20,122 nucleotides of DNA from the NCBI GenBank assembly GCA_905209725.1, contig CAJLTZ010000043.1, forward strand, positions 1 through 20,122. The letters run 5' to 3'. This DNA comes from an uncultured Muribaculaceae bacterium (GTDB lineage Bacteria > Bacteroidota > Bacteroidia > Bacteroidales > Muribaculaceae). A program made the translations under genes and the position numbers. Below, piece by piece: positions 14,495 through 20,122 of the stretch; position 1 is the first letter of the stretch, and every line of letters begins with the position of its first letter. Below the pieces are notes generated by a model, which saw only the letters and a program-made list of their open reading frames with translations, was not told the origin of the DNA and ran no database searches.

Positions 14495-16813
14495 GTGAAA
14501 AAGCAACTTGCAATTCTCCGCAACGACCCCTGGCTCGAGCCATATGCCGATGCCATCGAGGGACGTCACCAGGATGTGATCAACAAACTGGAGGATCTGA
14601 CACGCAACACCGACGGTTCGCTCGATAAATTCGCGAACGCATATAATTACCATGGCCTCCACCGCGACAAGGAGGGCAACTGGATATTCCGCGAATATGC
14701 GCCCAATGCCACGAAAATTTACCTCATCGGCGTATTCTCCGACTGGAAGGATGACGACCGCTATTCGCTGGAGCGTCTGCCCGACGGCTCCTGGGAGGGG
14801 AAGTTTGCCCCCGACATGATCCATAACGGCGACCTCTTCAAGATGCACGTATACTGGCCCGGCGGCGACGGAGAGAGAATCCCGGCCTATGCGCGCCGCG
14901 TGGTGCAGGATTCCGACACAAAGATATTCTCCGCCGAGGTATACGCTCCGGAGCATCCCTATAGCTTCAAGAACCGCGATTTCACCCCCGACACTCGCCC
15001 GCTCCTCATATATGAGGCCCATGTGGGCATGGCCGAGAACAGGGAGGGTGTGGGTACATACGATGAATTCCGCCGCAACATCCTTCCCCGCGTGGCCAAG
15101 GATGGCTACAATGCCATCCAGCTCATGGCCATCCAGGAACACCCCTATTACGGTTCGTTCGGCTACCATGTGTCGAATTTCTACGCGGCCTCCTCGCGCT
15201 TCGGCACCCCCGACGACCTCAAGCGCCTTATCGACGACGCCCATTCCCTCGGCATTGCCGTGATTATGGATATCGTCCACTCCCACTCAGTGAAAAATGA
15301 AGCCGAGGGTCTCAGCCGGCTCGACGGAAGCTACGACCTCTACTTCTACGGCGACTCACGCCGCGAACATCCGGCTTGGGACTCCCTCTGCTTCGACTAT
15401 GGCAAGAACAGCGTGCTGCATTTCCTGCTCTCCAACTGCAAATTCTGGCTCGAGGAATACAAATTCGATGGCTTCCGCTTCGACGGCGTAACCTCTATGC
15501 TATATTACGACCATGGCCTCGGAAAGGCTTTCGGCGGCTATGGCGACTATTACGACGGCAACCAGGACACGAATGCCCTCGTGTATCTGACGCTCGCCAA
15601 TATGCTTATCCATGAGGTGAACCCCAAAGCCATCACCATCGCCGAGGAGATGAGCGGCATGCCCGGCCTGGCCGCTAGTTTCGAGAATGGCGGCATGGGC
15701 TTCGACTATCGTCTTGCCATGGGCATCCCCGACTACTGGATTAAGATGATTAAGGAGAAGAGGGATGAGGAATGGCATCCCACATCCATCTTCTGGGAAC
15801 TCACCAACCGGCGTTCGGACGAAAAAACCGTAAGTTACTGCGAGAGCCACGACCAGGCGCTCGTAGGCGACAAGACAATCATCTTCCGCCTGATCGACAA
15901 GGAGATGTACTGGCACATGGAGGTGAATGACCAGAATGGCGTGGTGGCACGCGGCATGGCGCTCCACAAGATGATTCGCCTCGTGACGCTCGCCTCCATC
16001 AATGGCGGCTACCTCAATTTCATGGGCAATGAGTTCGGCCATCCAGAATGGATCGACTTCCCGCGTGAGGGTAACGGCTGGAGCTATAAGTATGCCCGCC
16101 GCCAATGGGACCTTGTGGACCGCGAGGACCTCAAGTATAAATTCCTCAATGCCTTCGACAATGCGATGATAGAACTTGTGTCAGGAGTTTACAATTTCCA
16201 GGCGCTGCCCGTAGAGAAACTCTGGGAGAAGGACGACGACCAGGTGCTTGCCTTCATGCGCGGCGACCTTGTGTTTGTATTCAACTGGAATCCGGTGAAA
16301 TCGTTCGAGGGCTATGGCTTCCTCGCTCCGGCCGGAGAATATGAGGTGGTGCTCAACAGCGACGACCCGGCTTTCGGAGGATACGGGCTCACCGATGACA
16401 ATATCCATCATTTCACGCAGCCCGACCCCCTCTACAGTCCTTCCGGCAAGGGATGGCTGCAGATGTATATTCCGTCGCGCTCGGCACAGGTGCTCCGCCG
16501 CGTAAAGAGCAAACCGGCCAAGAAGAGCGCACCTAAGGCTGAAAAGAAGTCAACTGCCAAGACTGCTCCGAAGGCCAAAAAGGAAACTAAAAAACAGACC
16601 AGCAAAAAAAATGAAGAAGATAGTGATAGCGATCGACGGATACTCGTCGAGCGGAAAAAGCACTATGGCGCGCGAACTTGCACGCCGCATCGGATATGTG
16701 TATGTGGATTCCGGGGCTATGTATCGCGCCGTGACGCTCTACGCGATGCGCCACGGCATGATTACACCCGACCATCATGTGGACACGGCGCGCCTTGTGG
16801 CGGCATTGCCTGA
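14495..16813 (+). CDS. glgB: 1,4-alpha-glucan branching enzyme with lysine-rich tail
   Basis: GlgB cleaves alpha-1,4-glucan chains and re-attaches them by alpha-1,6 bonds in glycogen synthesis. The start is GTG at 14495, which gives an N-terminus typical of Bacteroidales GlgB (NDPWLEPYADAIEGRH). A CBM48-type module (about 62-145) precedes the GH13 barrel (about 165-560): DIVHSH (259-264), GFRFDGVTSM with nucleophile D330, IAEEMSG with acid/base E384, and ESHDQ with D453. A C-terminal beta domain ends near V670, the usual end of the family. A Lys/Ala/Ser/Thr-rich tail follows (671-705). The frame then runs 66 codons out of frame into cmk, ending at 16813. An A8 tract at 16604-16611 is the cause: one extra A would give a TGA stop at codon 707, overlapping the cmk ATG as ATGA. 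The 706-residue form is probably the real product. Confidence 0.92.
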   Translation: MKKQLAILRNDPWLEPYADAIEGRHQDVINKLEDLTRNTDGSLDKFANAYNYHGLHRDKEGNWIFREYAPNATKIYLIGVFSDWKDDDRYSLERLPDGSWEGKFAPDMIHNGDLFKMHVYWPGGDGERIPAYARRVVQDSDTKIFSAEVYAPEHPYSFKNRDFTPDTRPLLIYEAHVGMAENREGVGTYDEFRRNILPRVAKDGYNAIQLMAIQEHPYYGSFGYHVSNFYAASSRFGTPDDLKRLIDDAHSLGIAVIMDIVHSHSVKNEAEGLSRLDGSYDLYFYGDSRREHPAWDSLCFDYGKNSVLHFLLSNCKFWLEEYKFDGFRFDGVTSMLYYDHGLGKAFGGYGDYYDGNQDTNALVYLTLANMLIHEVNPKAITIAEEMSGMPGLAASFENGGMGFDYRLAMGIPDYWIKMIKEKRDEEWHPTSIFWELTNRRSDEKTVSYCESHDQALVGDKTIIFRLIDKEMYWHMEVNDQNGVVARGMALHKMIRLVTLASINGGYLNFMGNEFGHPEWIDFPREGNGWSYKYARRQWDLVDREDLKYKFLNAFDNAMIELVSGVYNFQALPVEKLWEKDDDQVLAFMRGDLVFVFNWNPVKSFEGYGFLAPAGEYEVVLNSDDPAFGGYGLTDDNIHHFTQPDPLYSPSGKGWLQMYIPSRSAQVLRRVKSKPAKKSAPKAEKKSTAKTAPKAKKETKKQTSKKNEEDSDSDRRILVERKKHYGARTCTPHRICVCGFRGYVSRRDALRDAPRHDYTRPSCGHGAPCGGIA

Positions 16814-17300
16814 TATCAAGGTTTCGTTCCGCCCGGCCGGCGCCGACGGCGTGCAGCACACCTTGCTCAACGGCGAGGATGTGGAACGCGAGATCCGCGA
16901 CATGGAGGTTAGCAGCAATGTGAGCCAGGTGGCGGAAATACCGGACGTGCGCCGCGAGATGGGGGCTCAACAGCAGGCCTTCGGCGAAGAGAGGGGAATC
17001 GTGATGGATGGCCGCGACATCGGCACCACAGTGTTTCCAAACGCGGAGATGAAAGTCTTTGTGGAGGCTTCTCCCGAAGAACGGGCACGCCGTCGCCTCA
17101 AGGAGTTGGAAGAAAAGGGATTGGCCACCAATTATGAGGAGGTGCTCGCCAATATCCGCGAACGCGACCATATCGACAGCACACGCGAGGTGTCGCCGCT
17201 GCGAAGAGCCTCCGATGCCTTCCTGCTCAACAACGACAACCTCAATCATCAGCAGCAGATGCAGATTCTTCTCGACCTATATGACGAAAAAAGCAAATGA
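16611..17300 (+). CDS. cmk: Cytidylate kinase
   Basis: A 229-aa cytosolic nucleoside monophosphate kinase that phosphorylates CMP and dCMP with ATP for nucleotide salvage and DNA precursor supply. The P-loop is GYSSSGKST (10-18), followed by the family motif DSGAMYRA (33-40) and the GRDIG motif (134-138) that contacts the base and phosphate. An arginine-rich lid, ERARRRLKELEEKG, follows. Length is normal. The ATG (16611-16613) uses the last A of the A8 tract of glgB, so the two genes overlap. Its 3' end overlaps the ispH start by 20 nt, so translation is likely coupled along glgB-cmk-ispH. Confidence 0.95.
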   Translation: MKKIVIAIDGYSSSGKSTMARELARRIGYVYVDSGAMYRAVTLYAMRHGMITPDHHVDTARLVAALPDIKVSFRPAGADGVQHTLLNGEDVEREIRDMEVSSNVSQVAEIPDVRREMGAQQQAFGEERGIVMDGRDIGTTVFPNAEMKVFVEASPEERARRRLKELEEKGLATNYEEVLANIRERDHIDSTREVSPLRRASDAFLLNNDNLNHQQQMQILLDLYDEKSK

Positions 17301-18234
17301 TTCACAAGCGCCCGCAGCCGCTAAGGCCGCGGGCGCCAATGTTCCCGTAGTTGAGATTGACAGCAATTCCGGCTTCTGCTTCGGAGTGGTGACGGCCATC
17401 CGCAAGGCGGAGGAGGAACTGGAGCGCACCGGGCGGCTGGCCTGCCTGGGCGACATCGTGCATAATGCCTCCGAGGTGGAGCGGCTTCGCCTCCGCGGAC
17501 TCGAGACAATCACCCATGCCGACCTCGAGAATCTACACGATTCCACCGTGCTTCTCCGGGCCCATGGTGAACCACCTGCCACATACGCCACCCTCCGGCG
17601 CAACAATATCTCCGTGATTGATGCCACCTGCCCGGTGGTGCTACGCCTGCAGCAGCGCATCAAGAAGGCTTACGACGAAAACCTTGCCCTTCTCAAAGCC
17701 GGCAAGATAGAACGGATGCCCCTGATTCTGATTTACGGCAAGCAGGGACACGCGGAGGTGAATGGCCTTGTGGGCCAGACTGATGGAGAGGCTGTGGTGA
17801 TACAGAACCTCGAAGAATTAGAGAGTCTCGACCTTGACCGCGACATCCTTCTCTATTCACAGACCACCAAGAGCCTCGACGGCTTCCGTCGCGTAGTGGA
17901 GGAGATAAGACGCCGCAAGAAAGCGGGTAGTTTTGAATATTTCGACACCATCTGTCGCCAGGTGGCCACCCGTAGTGAAAAAATACGTTTATTTGCTGCG
18001 GCACATGATGTGGTGGTGTTCGTGAGCGGGGCCAAGAGCAGCAATGGCAAGGTCCTCCTTGAGGAATGCCGTCGCGTCAATTCCCGCACCTATGCCGTGA
18101 CAGAGGGTTCGGAAATCGACCCGCGCTGGTTTGAGGGCGCAGGCACTGTGGGCATCTGTGGAGCCACTTCCACTCCGGCTTGGCTCATGGAGGAGGTGCG
18201 CGACCTTATCAATTCACTGTTTACCCGGAAATAG
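17281..18234 (+). CDS. ispH: 4-hydroxy-3-methylbut-2-enyl diphosphate reductase
   Basis: A 317-aa iron-sulfur enzyme of the MEP pathway that reduces HMBPP to isopentenyl and dimethylallyl diphosphate. The three cysteines expected to hold the [4Fe-4S] cluster are C33 (SGFCFGVV), C117 (DATCPVV) and C225 (DTICRQV). Other family motifs are LLRAHGEPP, YSQTTKS and the GAKSSNG loop that binds the diphosphate. The frame is open further upstream inside cmk, but the ATG at 17281 is the first start that gives a sensible length. It leaves an Ala-rich leader of about 20 residues before the conserved core, which is longer than usual. An initiation site closer to the core cannot be excluded, though no ATG is present there. 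It overlaps cmk by 20 nt and precedes tadA by 11 nt. Confidence 0.95.
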   Translation: MTKKANDSQAPAAAKAAGANVPVVEIDSNSGFCFGVVTAIRKAEEELERTGRLACLGDIVHNASEVERLRLRGLETITHADLENLHDSTVLLRAHGEPPATYATLRRNNISVIDATCPVVLRLQQRIKKAYDENLALLKAGKIERMPLILIYGKQGHAEVNGLVGQTDGEAVVIQNLEELESLDLDRDILLYSQTTKSLDGFRRVVEEIRRRKKAGSFEYFDTICRQVATRSEKIRLFAAAHDVVVFVSGAKSSNGKVLLEECRRVNSRTYAVTEGSEIDPRWFEGAGTVGICGATSTPAWLMEEVRDLINSLFTRK

Positions 18235-18245
18235 ATTGACTTTTA

Positions 18246-18704
18246 ATGGATACCGAGAATAAAGATGAGCGCTACATGCGCCTGGCGCTCGAGGAGGCCC
18301 GCCAAGCCTTCGATTCGGGCGAGATACCGGTGGGTGCCGTAATTGTGTCGAATTCAGGCCGGATTGTGGCACGCGGACACAATATGACTGAGAAACTCAC
18401 CGATGTCACCGCACACGCCGAGATGATAGCACTCACTGCCGCAGCCAACACCCTTGGAGGCAAATATCTTCCCGACTGCACGATTTATGTCACCGTGGAA
18501 CCCTGCACGATGTGTGCCGGAGCCTTGGGATGGAGTCAGATTGGAAGGATTGTTTACGGCGCATCCGATTCGAAACGCGGATTTTTCAGTTGCTTTGAGG
18601 GTGAACGCACCCCGATTCATCCCAAAACCATAGTGGAAGGCGGAATTCTTGAGGAGGAATGCAGCACTCTGATGACCGACTTCTTCCGGCGTCTCAGACG
18701 ATAA
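18246..18704 (+). CDS. tadA: tRNA-specific adenosine deaminase TadA
   Basis: A 152-aa zinc enzyme that deaminates the wobble adenosine (A34) of tRNA-Arg(ACG) to inosine. The deaminase core shows TAHAEM (H57 zinc ligand, E59 proton shuttle) and EPCTMCAGA (C87 and C90 zinc ligands). The N-terminal helix MRLALEEARQAFDSGEIPVGAVIV (11-34) matches TadA better than cytosine or guanine deaminases. The start is the ATG at 18246, 11 nt after the ispH stop. It is the last gene of the rightward operon. No convincing hairpin terminator follows before the promoter at 18728. Confidence 0.93.
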   Translation: MDTENKDERYMRLALEEARQAFDSGEIPVGAVIVSNSGRIVARGHNMTEKLTDVTAHAEMIALTAAANTLGGKYLPDCTIYVTVEPCTMCAGALGWSQIGRIVYGASDSKRGFFSCFEGERTPIHPKTIVEGGILEEECSTLMTDFFRRLRR

Positions 18705-18727
18705 TCTGAAAAATTTTTCTATTTCCG

Positions 18728-18758
18728 CTTGTCATTCCACGGAATATGTTTATATTTG
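18728..18758 (+). promoter_or_regulatory. Promoter upstream of the palindrome and ADP-ribosylglycohydrolase gene
   Basis: TATATTTG (18751-18758) is a perfect TAnnTTTG -7 box, and CTTG (18728-18731), one base from TTTG, lies 19 nt upstream. Transcription would begin near 18765 and give a leader of about 250 nt that contains the hairpin at 18800-18820 and the palindrome at 18834-18981. Confidence 0.65.
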
Positions 18759-18799
18759 TGGGCAGAAACCTAACTGACTGTTCATAAAGCACACCGAAA

Positions 18800-18820
18800 C
18801 CGGATGGCCAGATCATCCGG
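18800..18820 (+). other. Small stem-loop in the leader
   Basis: CCGGATG (18800-18806) pairs perfectly with CATCCGG (18814-18820) around a 7-nt loop, with a further CCG (18794-18796) and CGG (18821-18823) able to extend it across an internal loop. It precedes the long palindrome. It may be a regulatory RNA element or the terminator of the transcript reading in from tadA, though no U-tract follows. It matches no riboswitch class that I recognise. Confidence 0.5.
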
Positions 18821-18833
18821 CGGGAAACTAAGA

Positions 18834-18981
18834 CCCCATCCCACAAAAAATGTTAACGCAGGGGTCGCAGATGTGCCTCATATTCGGTCTTGCAGGCGAA
18901 GGAGCATAGCGGGCTATGCGACTGAGACAAAAGGCCGAAGATAAGGTGCAGCTGCGAGACAGGCGTAATTTCAAGATGGGG
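18834..18981. repeat. 148-bp long imperfect palindrome (MITE-like element or structured RNA)
   Basis: Two arms of about 75 nt are near-complementary. The ends are CCCCATC (18834-18840) and GATGGGG (18975-18981). Inner matching blocks include TCGCAG (18865-18870) with CTGCGA, TTCGG (18883-18887) with CCGAA, and the centre GCATAGC (18904-18910) / GCTATGC (18913-18919). Many of the remaining differences would be G-U pairs in RNA. It contains no credible gene. It could fold into one long hairpin in the leader of the downstream gene, or be a non-autonomous repeat element that inserted there. I have an unverified memory of very similar sequences in other Muribaculaceae genomes. Confidence 0.7.
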
Positions 18982-19018
18982 CATAAATTAAAATTTTAAC
19001 AAATCTTCTAACACCACT

Positions 19019-19960
19019 ATGACACTCAAGGACAAAATCTACGGTGCCGTGTATGGATACGCATACGGAGACGCTCTCGGTCTTGGCACGGCATTCATGA
19101 CACGCAACGAAATCTTATGCTATTATCCCAATGGCATACGCCATTTCTCAGAAATAATCCGCGATGCCCATCGCTGCCAATGGAGAAACGGAGACTACAC
19201 CAACGATACAGTATTTCTTATGCTCATCGCGGATTCCATCATGGAATGCGGCGGGGTTGACGAGCGTCATCTTGCCCACGCAATGCTCCAATGGCATGAG
19301 GAGCATGAGGACGACCTGTCGATGTTGATGAAAATAATGTTCCGCGCCGACGGCTGGGCCGACGACCCGATCAGGGTGGCACATCAGGAGTGGACAAGAC
19401 GCGGAATCACAGAGGCAAGCAATGAGGCGATGCACCGGGGCGTGGCCGCCGGACTTGTGGCCGACCGCAAGACGCTGCGCGACGACTGTCGCCGGCTCAC
19501 CCTCCTCACCAACGATGACACCCGCTGCGTGTCGAGCATGACTTTAATCGCACGTATGGCCCACGACCTGCTTTATAATGACCGGGAAACCTCCTATGAA
19601 GATATGGAGGAACTTTGCTGCGACATCGACCGACGCACACTCCCTTTCCTGCAGCAGGCCTACGACGGCGAACTGGAAGACCTCGAACTCGATGATGAGG
19701 ACACTTGCCAATATACCCGCAAGTGCATGGCATCGGCACTCTGGGCACTCTGGCACAAAGACTCTGCTGCCGACATGATTCATTCAATGGTGGATGCAGG
19801 CGGAGATTCCGATACCAACGCCGCCGTGGCCGGTGCGCTCGCCGGACTCAAATATGGCTACGATGCCATACCCGCAGAGAAACTCCGGATAATCAACCGT
19901 GAAAACCTCGATGCATTCGCCGACAGGATTATCAACCATGTAGAAGCAAAGATTTCTTAG
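19019..19960 (+). CDS. Divergent ADP-ribosylglycohydrolase (DraG/ARH) family protein
   Basis: A 313-aa, all-helical protein of the family that removes ADP-ribose from proteins or related molecules using two Mg2+ ions. The N-terminal YGYAYGDALGLG (12-23) and C-terminal GGDSDTNAAVAGALAGL (261-277) are clear family signatures. D263 and D265 are expected metal ligands. The metal motif usually written TDDT is TNDT here (61-64), so the first Asp is Asn62. The usual Asn-Gly-Ala-Met-Arg segment reads SNEAMHRG (134-141), and the Thr-His-x-Asp segment reads TNDD (164-167). The protein may therefore be an altered-activity subfamily or act on a different substrate. The start is the ATG at 19019. It has its own promoter and terminator, and no ADP-ribosyltransferase partner lies in the window. 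Confidence 0.8.
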   Translation: MTLKDKIYGAVYGYAYGDALGLGTAFMTRNEILCYYPNGIRHFSEIIRDAHRCQWRNGDYTNDTVFLMLIADSIMECGGVDERHLAHAMLQWHEEHEDDLSMLMKIMFRADGWADDPIRVAHQEWTRRGITEASNEAMHRGVAAGLVADRKTLRDDCRRLTLLTNDDTRCVSSMTLIARMAHDLLYNDRETSYEDMEELCCDIDRRTLPFLQQAYDGELEDLELDDEDTCQYTRKCMASALWALWHKDSAADMIHSMVDAGGDSDTNAAVAGALAGLKYGYDAIPAEKLRIINRENLDAFADRIINHVEAKIS

Positions 19961-20019
19961 AAAAGATTACTTCTCAGGCATCGATTTCCTCAAACACAAC
20001 ACGCATATACATAAAGATA

Positions 20020-20045
20020 ACTCCGGGCCCGTCAGGGTCCGGAGT
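20020..20045 (+). terminator. Strong hairpin terminator after the ADP-ribosylglycohydrolase gene
   Basis: ACTCCGGGCCC (20020-20030) pairs with GGGTCCGGAGT (20035-20045), 11 bp including one G-U pair, around the tetraloop GTCA, followed by CCTTTCC. It lies 59 nt after the stop codon. The 19961-20019 stretch before it shows no gene. Confidence 0.75.
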
Positions 20046-20110
20046 CCTTTCCGGTCATGTATGTAAAGTAAACGTCCCAAACTCCGCGAGGAATATTTTC
20101 CGGCAATGAT

Positions 20111-20118
20111 TACCTTTG
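20111..20118 (+). promoter_or_regulatory. Promoter -7 element for a gene beyond the right edge
   Basis: TACCTTTG is a perfect and very typical Bacteroidales -7 box (TAnnTTTG). No clear TTTG sits at the expected -33 position, although TTTT (20096-20099) is closer in. The gene it serves is outside the window. Confidence 0.5.
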
Positions 20119-20122
20119 CTGC

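Noticed and set aside
14480..16105. Long antisense frames (268 and 201 codons) opposite glgB
   Set aside because: glgB has complete GH13 motifs on the plus strand; antisense frames of this length are expected from its GC-rich codon use, and they show no recognisable domain or promoter.
14495..16813. glgB as a pseudogene because of the possible frameshift
   Set aside because: All catalytic motifs and the full C-terminal domain lie before the A8 tract, so the enzyme is intact whichever frame is used afterwards.
17059..17280. Upstream extension of the ispH frame inside cmk
   Set aside because: The frame is open but lies within the essential cmk coding region, and the family needs only the part from about 17281 on.
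18765..19018. Cobalamin or other known riboswitch before the ADP-ribosylglycohydrolase gene
   Set aside because: No B12-box or other conserved aptamer core was found; the region is dominated by one long self-complementary palindrome instead.

Overview
The window looks like chromosomal DNA of a gut Bacteroidales, most likely a Muribaculaceae-type organism. This is inferred, not tested. It rests on Bacteroidetes-style promoters (-7 TAnnTTTG with a -33 TTTG-like box about 20 nt upstream), families largely restricted to Bacteroidetes (DUF4493, PCMD, DUF4923), Bacteroidetes lipoprotein signals, and moderately GC-rich housekeeping genes. No insertion sequence, integrase, tRNA or CRISPR array was seen.

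Left edge (1-1363), all leftward: a strong promoter and leader that resembles the start of an rRNA operon lying just outside the window; a DgkA-family lipid kinase; and a periplasmic PAP2 phosphatase. Arrays of 9-bp and 7-bp tandem repeats flank the PAP2 gene.

Centre (1424-10941), leftward: a tight six-gene operon driven by a promoter near 11066-11097. In order of transcription it encodes a large DUF4493/PCMD lipoprotein (857 aa), a smaller DUF4493 lipoprotein (419 aa), a second DUF4493/PCMD lipoprotein (749 aa), two paralogous outer-membrane beta-barrel proteins (270 and 320 aa), and a third PCMD lipoprotein (524 aa). I read this as an uncharacterised surface apparatus: exposed lipoproteins with carbohydrate-binding-like or adhesin-like modules plus two barrels. 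It is the best candidate for an undescribed system here.

Right of it, a DUF4923 secreted protein (rightward) converges on riboflavin synthase (leftward) across a shared hairpin terminator. Riboflavin synthase and the next gene are divergent, and their predicted promoters face each other.

Right part (12869-18704), rightward operon: an ABC-type ATPase fused to a DUF4435/Toprim domain (architecture resembling a fused PARIS defence protein), glycogen branching enzyme GlgB, cytidylate kinase Cmk, IspH and TadA. The glgB/cmk junction has an A8 tract at which a one-base change would turn a 203-bp out-of-frame overlap into a clean 4-nt ATGA overlap.

Right edge (18705-20122): a promoter, a 148-bp near-perfect palindrome, a divergent ADP-ribosylglycohydrolase-family gene, a strong hairpin terminator, and a promoter -7 element for a gene beyond the window.
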